A stretch of DNA of 64,000 nt from NCBI RefSeq assembly GCF_000519205.1, contig NZ_KI912601.1:314821-378820 (forward strand). Reading direction: 5' to 3'. A model generated the notes under the pieces. It did not search any database and was not told the DNA's origin. It worked only from the letters and a program-made list of their open reading frames with translations. Origin of the DNA: Amycolatopsis taiwanensis DSM 45107. Its GTDB lineage: Bacteria; Actinomycetota; Actinomycetes; Mycobacteriales; Pseudonocardiaceae. This document shows, piece after piece, positions 15,872 through 24,173 of this stretch. The stretch's first letter is position 1, and every line of letters begins with the position of its first letter. The position numbers and the translations under genes are program-made.

Positions 15872-16750
15872 ATGGGCATCACCATTCCGGGGTTCGAGAC
15901 CAAATCGATCGCGGTGGCCGACGGTATCGAGCTGAACGCGGCGGTCGGCGGGCAAGGACCGGCACTCGTGCTGCTACACGGCTTTCCCGAAACCCACCTG
16001 ATGTGGCGGCACGTCGCTCCCATCCTCGCCGAGCACCACACCGTGGTCTGCCCCGACCTTCGCGGCTACGGCGCCAGCAGCAAACCGGAAGCGGTCGACG
16101 AGAACACCTATTCGAAGCGGACGATGGCCGCGGACATCGTCGGCCTCGCCGACGCACTCGGATTCGACCGGTTCGCACTCGTCGGGCACGACCGCGGCGC
16201 GCACGTTGCCTTCCGGGCCGGCCTTGATCACCCGGATCGGGTAAGTCACCTGGGGATCCTGGACATCCTTCCCACGCTGGACACCTGGAACGTCCTCCAC
16301 GGGGTCAGTGCGGCGGTGGCCTTCCACCTCTATCTGATGGCCCAGCCGCCCGGTCTGCCCGAGCGGATGATCGCCAACAGCTCCGACGCGTTCTTCGGCT
16401 ACTTCCTCGACATCTGGTCCAAGAGCTCCGACGCCATCCCGGCGGACGTGCGCGCCGAGTACCTTCACGCGTGCCGTGACGCCGTTGAGTCGATCGTCGC
16501 CGACTACCGGGCCACCGCGACCGTCGACATCGAGCACGACCAGGCCGACCACGACGCCGGCAACCGGCTCACCATGCCGGTGATGGTCGTCCAGCAGGAC
16601 TGGGGGAAGCAACTGGGGTTCGACGCGTCCGCGACCTGGCGGCCGTGGGTCGCCGACCTTCGGCACTTCACCACCCAGGCGGGTCACTTCATGGCCGAGG
16701 AGGCACCGGAGGACATCGCCACGCTGGTCCTGGACCTGGTGAAACGGTGA
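15872..16750 (+). CDS. Alpha/beta-hydrolase of the haloacetate dehalogenase/epoxide hydrolase type
   Basis: 292 residues with an Asp nucleophile: GHDRGA puts it at D107. LLHGFPETHLMW gives the oxyanion hole, PDLRGYGASSKP follows strand 4, the second acid is probably D131 in LDILPT, and the catalytic His is in QAGHFMAEEAP. The overall pattern is that of fluoroacetate dehalogenases. In those enzymes a His-Trp-Tyr cap triad holds the halide; here the cap reads FHLYLMAQP, so the Trp is Leu (residue 153). Activity on fluoroacetate is thus doubtful; another haloacid, epoxide or ester is possible. GACGGAGAC precedes the ATG. Confidence 0.88.
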   Translation: MGITIPGFETKSIAVADGIELNAAVGGQGPALVLLHGFPETHLMWRHVAPILAEHHTVVCPDLRGYGASSKPEAVDENTYSKRTMAADIVGLADALGFDRFALVGHDRGAHVAFRAGLDHPDRVSHLGILDILPTLDTWNVLHGVSAAVAFHLYLMAQPPGLPERMIANSSDAFFGYFLDIWSKSSDAIPADVRAEYLHACRDAVESIVADYRATATVDIEHDQADHDAGNRLTMPVMVVQQDWGKQLGFDASATWRPWVADLRHFTTQAGHFMAEEAPEDIATLVLDLVKR

Positions 16751-16772
16751 TCGCCCGGCCAGGCCGCCCGGC

Positions 16773-17483
16773 CTAGGCGAACATGACCTTCCACTCCTCG
16801 AGGGAACGAGGACGGAAGACGAAGTTCTGCTGCCGGACCGACGACAGGGCGGCCGACGGTTCGGCCGAATACTGGTGGCCCGGGAAGACCACCGGGTCGC
16901 CGGGCAGGCTCGCCAGCCACTGCAGGCTCCGGTACATGGCCTCGGAGTCGCCGCCCGGGAAGTCCGTCCGGCCGCAGCCTTCGAGGAACAGCGTGTCACC
17001 CGCGACAAGCCGCCCCTCCACCAGGAAGCACTGGCTGCCCGGGGTGTGCCCGGGGGTGTGCAACAGCCGGATCTCGATGTCGCCGACGGTCACGACGTCG
17101 TCGTGGTCGTGCGGGGTGAGGTCGGTCGCGGACACGCCCGTGACGCGCCGGACCCACTCCGTCTCCTCCCGGTTGACGTGCACCGGCACCGGTTCGCGAG
17201 CGAGTAGCTCACTGAGGCCGGGTAGCGAGAAACCCATCATGTCGCCGCCGACGTGGTCGGGGTGATGGTGGGTGGCGAGCACCCCGGTCAGCCGCATGTC
17301 GTCGGCTGCCAGCGCGTCCAGCAGGTCGCCGACCGCGTAGGCCGGGTCGACCACCACCGCCTCCCGGGTCTCGCGATCGCCGATCAGATAGGCGAAGTTC
17401 ACCATCTGGCTCGCGACCGGGTTACCGGCCGCGTAGTCGCGGCCGGACAGCAACTGGCGGAAGTACAGGCGGTCGGCTGTCAC
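16773..17483 (-). CDS. MBL-fold metallo-hydrolase (glyoxalase II/persulfide dioxygenase-like)
   Basis: 236-residue metallo-beta-lactamase-fold hydrolase. Metal ligands are visible in THHHPDHVGG, in LLHTPGHTPGSQ, in VAGDTLF and in FPGHQYS. A substrate such as S-lactoyl-mycothiol or a persulfide would fit the family, but the sequence does not decide. The GTG at 17481-17483 is chosen because TAGGGT (17492-17497) sits 8 nt upstream as a leaderless promoter; a longer start at 17528 has no supporting signal. The gene converges with the plus-strand hydrolase (22 nt gap). Confidence 0.88.
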   Translation of the reverse strand: MTADRLYFRQLLSGRDYAAGNPVASQMVNFAYLIGDRETREAVVVDPAYAVGDLLDALAADDMRLTGVLATHHHPDHVGGDMMGFSLPGLSELLAREPVPVHVNREETEWVRRVTGVSATDLTPHDHDDVVTVGDIEIRLLHTPGHTPGSQCFLVEGRLVAGDTLFLEGCGRTDFPGGDSEAMYRSLQWLASLPGDPVVFPGHQYSAEPSAALSSVRQQNFVFRPRSLEEWKVMFA

Positions 17484-17491
17484 ACCTGAAG

Positions 17492-17497
17492 ACCCTA
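17492..17497 (-). promoter_or_regulatory. Putative -10 box of the MBL-fold hydrolase gene
   Basis: TAGGGT on the minus strand, 8 nt before the chosen GTG, with no Shine-Dalgarno between: a leaderless promoter layout. Confidence 0.4.
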
Positions 17498-17535
17498 GCC
17501 CAGCATGTTCCTCCGCGAGTCGGCGCAAGAGCTAC

Positions 17536-18288
17536 TCAGGCGAACTTGGTCTTCGGCCTCTCCTGCTTCACCCCATCGAGGAAGACGTCGACCTTCTCGT
17601 CGTAGAACGCGACCAACCCGGCGACCTTCTGGCTTTCCGGCAGCGGCATCCGGTAGTACCAGGCGACGTCCGTATACAACTCGTCACCGATGCGCACCGA
17701 CCAGTACTCCGCCTCACCCTTGTACGGGCAACGGGTGATCGTGTCGCTCGGCTCCAGCAACTCCAGTCGCACGTCGGTCTTCGGCAGGTAGTACCGCGTC
17801 GGCAGGCCGGTCTCGAACAGCAGCCGCGGCTGGCTGGACTCGGCCACGGTCACCCCGTCGATCTCCACGCGGATGTGCCGCGAGCTGGACAGGACGTCGA
17901 CCCGGGTGTACGGGTCACGCGGGTGGACGAAGATCTCCTCGTCCTCCTCGAACCACGCGTCCATGGCCGCGAAGTCCAGCCGAACGTGGTCCCGCAGTTC
18001 CCCGATCGGCGAGTCCGGGTACTCGGTGGCCGCCTCGACGGCCTCGCGGTCCCCCACCTTGACGGTGGAGAGACGCCCCTCACCGCGGCTGGGGGAAGGC
18101 CTGGCCGCCCCGGTCGGCACCAGAACGTCCTCGACGTCCTCGCGCGGGAGGTAGTAGGTGGGGTAGTACGGCACCTCCCACACCAGCAGCGGCCGTCGGC
18201 TGTCGGCGATGACCCGGCCGCCGAAGACCACCCGCACCCGCCTGGCACTTTGCTCGACTTTGACCCGTCCACGGGTTTGCGTACTCAT
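17536..18288 (-). CDS. Tandem DUF427 protein
   Basis: 250 residues with two DUF427 domains. The first (about 12-125) has VRVVFGGRVIADSRRPLLVWE and a YYLPREDV strand; the second (about 128-240) repeats it as IRVEIDGVTVAESSQPRLLFE and YYLPKTDV, followed by CPYKGEAEYWSVRIG and DVAWYYRMP. The repeated beta-rich domain is common in Actinobacteria and fungi; no reaction is firmly established. The second copy keeps the C-P-Y-K-G motif while the first does not, so the halves may have diverged in function. The ATG at 18286-18288 stands alone, divergent from the DUF2795 gene. Confidence 0.9.
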   Translation of the reverse strand: MSTQTRGRVKVEQSARRVRVVFGGRVIADSRRPLLVWEVPYYPTYYLPREDVEDVLVPTGAARPSPSRGEGRLSTVKVGDREAVEAATEYPDSPIGELRDHVRLDFAAMDAWFEEDEEIFVHPRDPYTRVDVLSSSRHIRVEIDGVTVAESSQPRLLFETGLPTRYYLPKTDVRLELLEPSDTITRCPYKGEAEYWSVRIGDELYTDVAWYYRMPLPESQKVAGLVAFYDEKVDVFLDGVKQERPKTKFA

Positions 18289-18429
18289 GACGGAACCAAC
18301 CTCGCCGATCGCACGGATATTTCCGGGTTCCGTCCTGAACCGTCGCCGACCACTCGATTGGCGTCAGCGCAGCCCGCTCCCCTTGATGCGGCCGGTTTGC
18401 GCTCCTCAGGTGGAGGGTATGCCCGGTTC

Positions 18430-18621
18430 ATGGACGAGCGGCTGTGGACCCTGCTGTCCGATGTGGACTTTCCGTGCAGCCGGGCGGAACTGCTCCGCCA
18501 CGCCGCCGCCGGTGGCGCGGACGACGACGTCCTCGGACACCTCGCGGCATTGCCCGAGCGCAGGTACCCCGGCCTGGCCGACGTGATCAGGGAAGTGCCC
18601 CGTGCGCCTGGAGAAAAGTGA
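18430..18621 (+). CDS. DUF2795 small protein
   Basis: 63 residues, starting MDERLWTLLSDVDFPCSR and containing LLRHAAAGGADDDVL and LAALPERRYPGLADVIREV, the typical DUF2795 layout of two short helices followed by an L-P-x-x-x-Y segment. Function unknown. GGTGGAGG lies about 11-18 nt upstream of the ATG. Its last 20 nt overlap the topoisomerase start, so the two are coupled. Confidence 0.8.
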   Translation: MDERLWTLLSDVDFPCSRAELLRHAAAGGADDDVLGHLAALPERRYPGLADVIREVPRAPGEK

Positions 18622-19609
18622 CCCGGGCGCACCGGGCATCCGGCGCCGGAGGAACGGGGCCGGTTTTCGCTATTTCGACCCGCAGGGCGGGCCGTTACGG
18701 GACGAGGAAACGCTTCGCCGGGTGAAGGATCTGGCCATCCCGCCGGCCTGGCACGACCTGTGGATCTGCCCGAAGCCGAACGGGCACATCCAGGCGATCG
18801 GCACCGACGACGCCGGCCGGCGCCAGTATCTCTACCACGAGAAGTGGCGCCGGGCCCGCGACGAGGAGAAGCACGACCGGGTGCTCGAACTGGCGAAGCG
18901 GCTGCCCGAGTGGCGCGCACGGGTGGCCGCCGATCTGCGGGTACGCGGACTCGGTCAGTTGCGGGTGCTGGCGGGTTCGCTGCGCATGCTGGACCGGGGT
19001 GTCTTCCGGACCGGCGGCGAGGAGTACGCGGAGGAGCACGGCACGCGAGGCGCCGCGACCCTGCTCCGCGACGACGTGACCGTGCGACGGGAGGTCCTCG
19101 TCTTCCGGTACCCCGCCAAGGGCGGCATCGAGCGGGCGCTGAGCATTACCGACGCGGACCTGGCCGGACTGGTGAAGTCGTTGCGGCGAGCCAAATCCGG
19201 TACCGACCGGCTGCTGGTCTACCGCAACGGCGACGGCTGGCGCGAGGTGCACGCCGAGCAGATCAACGAGCGGTTCAAGGAACTTGCGGGCGCGGAGTTC
19301 ACCGCGAAGGACCTGCGGACGTGGCACGCCACCGTGCTGGCCGCCACCGCTTACGCCGCCGCACCACCGGCGAGGTCGGAGCGCGCCTTCACCCGGGCCA
19401 GGGCGGCTGTGATGCGCGAAGTGGCCGAGGAACTGGGCAACACGCCGACGGTGGCACGAAACTCCTATGTGGACCCGCGAGTGACCCGCGCGTACCACGA
19501 AGGCTCCACTGTGGACATTCCGATCGCACGGATCGAGACCGAGCGGGACCGGGCCGAGCTGGAGCGGGCCGTGATCCGGCTGCTGGACCACCGGAAGCAC
19601 CGAGGGTAG
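18602..19609 (+). CDS. DNA topoisomerase IB
   Basis: Poxvirus-like type IB topoisomerase that relaxes supercoils through a 3'-phosphotyrosyl intermediate. 335 residues: N-terminal domain with GFRYFDPQGGPL and RVKDLAIPPAWHDLWICP; catalytic domain with RHAEQIN-like, KDLRTWHATV and ARNSYVDPRV, whose Tyr (about residue 291) is the nucleophile. The GTG at 18602 overlaps the DUF2795 gene by 20 nt. Bacterial TopIB is sporadic and often accessory to TopA and gyrase. Confidence 0.95.
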   Translation: MRLEKSDPGAPGIRRRRNGAGFRYFDPQGGPLRDEETLRRVKDLAIPPAWHDLWICPKPNGHIQAIGTDDAGRRQYLYHEKWRRARDEEKHDRVLELAKRLPEWRARVAADLRVRGLGQLRVLAGSLRMLDRGVFRTGGEEYAEEHGTRGAATLLRDDVTVRREVLVFRYPAKGGIERALSITDADLAGLVKSLRRAKSGTDRLLVYRNGDGWREVHAEQINERFKELAGAEFTAKDLRTWHATVLAATAYAAAPPARSERAFTRARAAVMREVAEELGNTPTVARNSYVDPRVTRAYHEGSTVDIPIARIETERDRAELERAVIRLLDHRKHRG

Positions 19610-19615
19610 GGGGCC

Positions 19616-20329
19616 GTGGTATCTGGGCGTGTGAAGATCGCGAGGGCACTGTGGACGTTGACGGGGCCGTCGCTGCCAGACCGCCGAAGGCTGCGGCTTC
19701 CCGGCGTGTACCGGCCGCAGGCCGACACCCGGTTGCTGCTGCGCGCACTGCGGGATGCCGGGCTCGGCCGAGGTTGGCGAGCGCTTGATCTCTACACCGG
19801 GTGCGGGGTGGGGGCGGTCGAGGCAGTGCGCTGCGGCGCGGGCGAGGTGACCGCCGTGGACGTCTATCTGCCGGCGGTGGCCAGCGCCTGGATCAACACG
19901 CTGGGGCTGCCGGCCCGGATCCGGCGAAGGGAGCCGGCGGACGAGTCGTTCGATGTCGTGCTCGCCAACCCGCCCTACGTGCCGTGCCCAGGGGCGGGAC
20001 GGCCGAGCGGGCCCGCACTGGCCTGGGACGCCGGGCCGGACGGGCGGTCGCATCTCGACCGGCTGTGCGACCGGGCCGCCGGCCTGCTCGCTCCGGGCGG
20101 CACGATGCTCGTCGTGCACTCCGCGGTGTGCGGGGTCCGGCGCACCCTGGAGTCGTTGCGTGGCAACGGACTCTCGTCGTCCGTGGCGGCCCGCGCCGTC
20201 GAGCCGTTCGGCCCGGTGATGCGCGGGCGCGCGGGATATCTGGAGGCGGCCGGCCTGATCGAAGCCGGGCAACGGCACGAAGAGCTCGTCGTGATCCGGG
20301 CCGACCGCCGGGACGGATTCGAGGAGTGA
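19616..20329 (+). CDS. HemK2/MTQ2-type protein methyltransferase
   Basis: 237-residue SAM methyltransferase. Motif I is LDLYTGCGVGAVEA near 61-74, followed by VTAVDVY and the catalytic motif IV VVLANPPYVPCPG near 120-132. N-P-P-Y marks amino-methyltransferases that modify glutamine in release factors or a related target. The N-terminal PrmC-specific domain is absent, as in the HemK2/MTQ2 group. The GTG at 19616 lies 6 nt after the topoisomerase stop. The CDGSH gene follows 3 nt downstream, so the genes form one operon. Confidence 0.87.
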   Translation: MVSGRVKIARALWTLTGPSLPDRRRLRLPGVYRPQADTRLLLRALRDAGLGRGWRALDLYTGCGVGAVEAVRCGAGEVTAVDVYLPAVASAWINTLGLPARIRRREPADESFDVVLANPPYVPCPGAGRPSGPALAWDAGPDGRSHLDRLCDRAAGLLAPGGTMLVVHSAVCGVRRTLESLRGNGLSSSVAARAVEPFGPVMRGRAGYLEAAGLIEAGQRHEELVVIRADRRDGFEE

Positions 20330-20332
20330 GTC

Positions 20333-20560
20333 ATGGTGTCCGCGGCAATGGGTTCGAACGGCTCGCGGAACGAGCCGCGCCGGGTGACCATCGTGCCGGG
20401 CGGCCCCATCCTCGTCGAAGGACCGGTGGAACTGACCCTGCCCGACGGCTCGACCGTGTTCGCGGACCGGTTCGTGGTCGCGATCTGCGCGTGCAAGCGC
20501 AGCCGTCGCTACCCGTTCTGCGACACCAGTCATCGCACCCGTGAGCGGAAGTCGCGGTAG
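20333..20560 (+). CDS. CDGSH iron-sulfur domain protein
   Basis: 75-residue redox protein with a mitoNEET-type [2Fe-2S] site. The ligands fit Cys3-His1: C52 and C54 in AICACKRS, then C63 and H67 in YPFCDTSHR. VVAICACKRSRRYPFCD agrees with the C-x-C...P-x-C-D-x-S-H consensus. The preceding strand pair (GPILVEGPVELTLPDGS) is the usual beta-cap. It is coupled to the methyltransferase upstream and converges with the iron-containing redox enzyme gene (3 nt between stops). Likely electron donor or sensor, inferred from family. Confidence 0.93.
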   Translation: MVSAAMGSNGSRNEPRRVTIVPGGPILVEGPVELTLPDGSTVFADRFVVAICACKRSRRYPFCDTSHRTRERKSR

Positions 20561-20563
20561 GGG

Positions 20564-21532
20564 TCATACCGGGCGCAATGAGGTCCGGCCTGCCCGCCAG
20601 GCGCCGAGGACGTGGTCGGTGAAGGAGCTTTCCACCAGTTCGGTCGCCTGGATGCCGAAGACCACGTCGGCCGCCAGCTCCGGCTCGGCCGCGAGCAGGC
20701 CGCCGATCACCTCCCGGCGCATGACCTGCTCGTGCACGGCGTCTGCCTCGATGTGCTCGGTGAAGAACCGGCGGCACGCCTCCGGCGCCTCGTGGCGGGC
20801 CAGTGCGCGGTCCATCCGCCGGGCGCTCGGCGCGGTGCTGATCTCCGCGGCCGTGAAGTGCCCGACCAGCGCGCCCCGTAGCCGGCGGTGCAGGCCGAAC
20901 AGCGACATCAGGTTCACCACGGCCAGCATGCATGCGGGCGCTCGGTTCAGGTAGTGCAGGTAACCGGCGTCGAGCCCGGCCGCGGTGAGGAGATCGGCGT
21001 ACAACTGGGCATGGACCCGCTCGGCGCGCCCGCCGCCGAACTCGTCGAACTCGACCGCGACCAGGGCCGCCTTCGCCCGGCCGCGCAACCGCGGGATGAC
21101 CCAGGCGTGCGGGTCGGCCTCCTTGAGGTGGTAGATCGACCGGTGCACCAGGTATTCGCGCATCTGCCACCACTGGCCCCGCTCGGCGAGGTAGTGGCTG
21201 ATCCCGGTGCCGTCGGCCGGTTCCACGAGCAGTTCGTCGAGCACCGCCGCCACCTCGGTGCCGCCGGCCGTGCCCGCGCGCAGCCCGGCCAGGAAGGCGC
21301 GCTCCATCCCGCCGCGGAAGGCGAGCAACCCCGGGTCCCACTCCCAGTCCGCGTCGACCCCCGGCAAGCCCTGGTAGTGCAGCTCGTAGCACAGATGGAG
21401 CGCCAGTTGGAGATCCTCGCCGAAGGCATCGGCGTCGGCGATCGCCGGGAACACGCCGGGCGAATCCGAGTGCAACGCTTTGACGACGGCTTCGGACAGC
21501 GGACCACGGGCATCGATCACGTCAGCCGTCAT
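20564..21532 (-). CDS. Heme-oxygenase-like diiron oxidase (iron-containing redox enzyme family)
   Basis: 322 residues, mainly helical. Acidic and His motifs expected for a di-iron HDO site are visible: CYELHYQGLPG near 48-58, VEFDEFGGGRAERVH near 160-174, and TEHIEADAVHEQ near 253-264. Family members cleave or hydroxylate amines, fatty acids or amino acids; the substrate here is unknown. The ATG (21530-21532) overlaps the stop of the 13-codon micro-ORF A5, which itself starts on the YbdK stop, so this is the last gene of a four-gene minus-strand run. It converges with the CDGSH gene, a plausible electron donor. Confidence 0.85.
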   Translation of the reverse strand: MTADVIDARGPLSEAVVKALHSDSPGVFPAIADADAFGEDLQLALHLCYELHYQGLPGVDADWEWDPGLLAFRGGMERAFLAGLRAGTAGGTEVAAVLDELLVEPADGTGISHYLAERGQWWQMREYLVHRSIYHLKEADPHAWVIPRLRGRAKAALVAVEFDEFGGGRAERVHAQLYADLLTAAGLDAGYLHYLNRAPACMLAVVNLMSLFGLHRRLRGALVGHFTAAEISTAPSARRMDRALARHEAPEACRRFFTEHIEADAVHEQVMRREVIGGLLAAEPELAADVVFGIQATELVESSFTDHVLGAWRAGRTSLRPV

Positions 21533-21570
21533 ACTGTTTCCTTCGCGAGTTGCGACACAAGGGGCGTCAT
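21529..21570 (-). repeat. Family A repeat, copy A5: minimal 13-codon micro-ORF
   Basis: Reads MTPLVSQLAKETV: the first six residues match the family N-terminus, and QLAKE the C-terminus; the whole middle is deleted without losing frame. The ATG (21568-21570) overlaps the YbdK stop and the TGA overlaps the diiron-oxidase ATG. It contributes GAAGGAA as ribosome binding site. Retention of both overlaps after such a deletion is the strongest hint that the coupling, not the peptide, is what matters. Confidence 0.7.
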
Positions 21571-22718
21571 ACCCGTTCCCCGTCGCCGGTAAGCATCGTG
21601 ATCAGTGCCGGGAAGCCGGTGGCGGCCGCGCGCCGCTGCCGGTCGGCGCCGGTGCCGCACCGGTCCAGCCGGCACACCAGATCCCGCACCAGGTCCCCTT
21701 CGCTCTCCGTCTGCACGGGGTGCACGTGCTCCAGCAACTCGCCGAGAATCCGCCGCGCCGGCATCCGTCTGGCCAGGGCCGGGTGCACACCCTCGCCGCC
21801 GACGCCGTCCCGGGCCGCCGCCCACAGCGCGGCCGCCGCGACCTGGTCGGAGGGCCGCACGGCTTCCCGCCCGCGGTCGAGATCGGTCAGCGCGCGGTGC
21901 ACCAGCGCCCGGCTGAGCAGTGCCTGCAGTACGGCCTCGTCAACCGAGCACGCGGTGTCGGCGACCCGGAATTCCACGGTCGGAAAGGCCATCGACGGCC
22001 GCGCGAGCCAGAACGTCATCCACGGGTCGACGAGCGCGCCGCAGTCCACGAGCCGGCGCACCTCTGCGGAGTATTCGGCGTAGCCGGAAAAGAACGGCGG
22101 CACACCCGCGCCCGGAAAGCGCGACTGCTGCACCATTCGCCAGCTGCCGTAGCCGGTGTCGTGGCCGCGGTCGAACGGCGAGTTGACCGAGATCGCCAGC
22201 AGCGTGGGCAGCCACGGGCGCAGGTGGTTCACCACCGCGACGGCGGTCTCGGCGTCCCCGACGCCGACATGCACGTGGCATCCGCACGCCTCGTAGTCGG
22301 CGACCATCCCGCGGTAGGTCCGGTCGACACGCGCGAACCGTCCCTCGTTGCTCCCGGGCACCGCCGGTCCGGAACGGACCGGTGTGCCGCACGCCGCGAT
22401 GACCGCGTCGTGCCGGGCGGCGGCGCGCCGGAGGGAGCGCCTGCCCTCAACGAGCTGGTCACGCAGTTCCGCCACGTCCCGGCAGATTCCGGTGGCCGCT
22501 TCGATCTGGGTCGCGCGCAGCTCCCGCTGCACCAGGCCACCGCCGGGCAGCCGGGACAGTCCACTCAGGACGCGGCCGGCGCGCGGCACCGTCGCGCCCG
22601 TGGCCGGGTCCAGCAGGAGGAACTCCTCCTCGACGCCGAAGGTCAGGCCGGGGACAGCGGCGCCGTCGCCGGCCCCTGAATCACCGTGCCGTCGGTGCTG
22701 AATCGCGATCCGTGACAT
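21567..22718 (-). CDS. YbdK-type carboxylate-amine ligase (GCS2 family)
   Basis: 383 residues of the glutamate-cysteine ligase type 2 superfamily. FGVEEEFLLLD near 30-40 is the ATP/metal-binding signature, followed by CGCHVHVGV near 150-158, SVNSPFDRG, GYGSWRMVQQSRFP near 200 and FPTVEFRVADT near 265. These enzymes make a gamma-glutamyl or related amide using ATP. Sequence does not choose between GshA-like and orphan roles; mycothiol producers have several such paralogs. The ATG at 22716-22718 makes a 76-bp overlap with the FAD-Rieske gene; no closer start precedes the EEEF motif. Confidence 0.87.
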   Translation of the reverse strand: MSRIAIQHRRHGDSGAGDGAAVPGLTFGVEEEFLLLDPATGATVPRAGRVLSGLSRLPGGGLVQRELRATQIEAATGICRDVAELRDQLVEGRRSLRRAAARHDAVIAACGTPVRSGPAVPGSNEGRFARVDRTYRGMVADYEACGCHVHVGVGDAETAVAVVNHLRPWLPTLLAISVNSPFDRGHDTGYGSWRMVQQSRFPGAGVPPFFSGYAEYSAEVRRLVDCGALVDPWMTFWLARPSMAFPTVEFRVADTACSVDEAVLQALLSRALVHRALTDLDRGREAVRPSDQVAAAALWAAARDGVGGEGVHPALARRMPARRILGELLEHVHPVQTESEGDLVRDLVCRLDRCGTGADRQRRAAATGFPALITMLTGDGERV

Positions 22719-24139
22719 GGGCAGTCCCAGGTTTTCTCGGCGTTGTTGAACGCCACGAGACAACCCAGGTGGGTGCACCGAGCGCTCACCGTGCGCAGTT
22801 CACCGTCCTCGGTCCGATAGCCCGCGACGAACCGGCTTCCCCGCCGGGTCACCGTGGCCTCACCGGGTCGCAGTCCCTCGGGAGTGCCGGTGGAGGTGGC
22901 GGCGCCGACGTAGCCGCCTACCAGGTGCCTGGCCACCGCCACGTTGTCCTTGGCCAGCGCGACCGCCGAAGGCGCATCGAAACGGTTGGGGTCGAACAGC
23001 GCGGCAGCGGGGGGATCGCCGCCGCGGATCAGCTCGTCCAGCAGCAGGCCCGCGGCGGTGCCGCCGGTCATCCCCCACTGGCCGAACCCGGTGGCCACCC
23101 ACAGGTGACGGGCCGCCGGATGATACCGGCCGACGTAGGGCACCGAGTCCAAAGTAGACATGTCGTGCGCGGACCAGCGGTGAGTCAGGCGAGTCATGCC
23201 GAGTTCGAGTGCGGCCTGCGCGAGCCGGGAGTAGCGTCCTTCGACGTCGATGTCTTCGCCCGTCCGGTAATGCTCGCCGCCGACGACGAGGAAGCCGTCG
23301 TAGCCACGCAGAGAGCGATGCGTGTCGGCGTCCAGGTACATGCCGTCCACCGCCGCGCCGGGCCCGGCGACCGCGAGGTCACGCACCGGGTTCAGCCGGG
23401 CGAAGAACAGGCCGCGGTCGAGGATCGGGTAGTGCGTGGCCACCACGACGTCGCGCCCGCGCACCCGCCCACGCGGCGTGTGGACGATCCCGCGCTCCTC
23501 GACCTGCGTGACCCGGATGCCTTCCACGATCCGCCCGCCGAGTTGCTCGATCCGTTCGGCCAGGCCCAGCAGCCAGCGGCGCGGGTGGAACTGCGCCTGC
23601 CCGGTGAACCGGACGGCGCCGGCCGCGCCGAGCGGCGGCACTATCTCTTCCCCGCCGACCAGACTCGCGGGCAGGCCCGCCTCCTCGGCAGCCTCCGCCT
23701 CCGCGCGCAAACGGTCGAGGCGAGCCGGATCGGTGACGTACACGAAGCTGTCCTGGCGCGTGAAAGCACAGTCGATCTCCACCTCCGCCGAGGTGCGGGC
23801 GATCCAGTCGAGCGCGGCCGACTGGGCTTGTCCGTAGGTGGCGGCGGCGATCGCGCCCCCGCGCTTGTCCTTGCGCGACTTGAGAGTCGAGTACGCCAGT
23901 GCGTGCTGCGCGGTCACCTTGGCGGTGGTGTGGCCGGACACACCCGCGCCGACCGCACCGGCCTCCAGCACCAGCACGGAGCGTCCGGCCGCCGCCAGCA
24001 GGTAGGCCGTGGTGAGGCCGGCGATCCCCGCGCCGATCACCACGACTTCGGCCTGGACGGGTAAAGGCCGCCCGCCGCGGTCCGGGGCGGGCGCGGTGTC
24101 CACCCACAGGGAAAGCGGCGCGGGCAGTCGCGGACTCAC
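22643..24139 (-). CDS. FAD-dependent oxidoreductase with C-terminal Rieske domain
   Basis: 498 residues. The N-terminal DadA/glycine-oxidase-like FAD fold begins VVVIGAGIAGLTTAYLLAAAG near 34-54 and includes ATGFGQWGMTGGTAAG near 350. The C-terminal Rieske [2Fe-2S] domain has ligands C455/H457 in CTHLGC and C473/H476 in CPCHGS. This fusion class is widespread in Actinobacteria with unassigned substrates; electrons probably pass from FAD to the Rieske centre. The GTG at 24137-24139 follows GGAGCGG. It is the second gene of a minus-strand set with methyltransferase, YbdK and diiron oxidase. Confidence 0.92.
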   Translation of the reverse strand: MSPRLPAPLSLWVDTAPAPDRGGRPLPVQAEVVVIGAGIAGLTTAYLLAAAGRSVLVLEAGAVGAGVSGHTTAKVTAQHALAYSTLKSRKDKRGGAIAAATYGQAQSAALDWIARTSAEVEIDCAFTRQDSFVYVTDPARLDRLRAEAEAAEEAGLPASLVGGEEIVPPLGAAGAVRFTGQAQFHPRRWLLGLAERIEQLGGRIVEGIRVTQVEERGIVHTPRGRVRGRDVVVATHYPILDRGLFFARLNPVRDLAVAGPGAAVDGMYLDADTHRSLRGYDGFLVVGGEHYRTGEDIDVEGRYSRLAQAALELGMTRLTHRWSAHDMSTLDSVPYVGRYHPAARHLWVATGFGQWGMTGGTAAGLLLDELIRGGDPPAAALFDPNRFDAPSAVALAKDNVAVARHLVGGYVGAATSTGTPEGLRPGEATVTRRGSRFVAGYRTEDGELRTVSARCTHLGCLVAFNNAEKTWDCPCHGSRFSTDGTVIQGPATAPLSPA

Positions 24140-24173
24140 CCGCTCCGGCTTCCCGCTTCCCCCTCTCGCGAAA

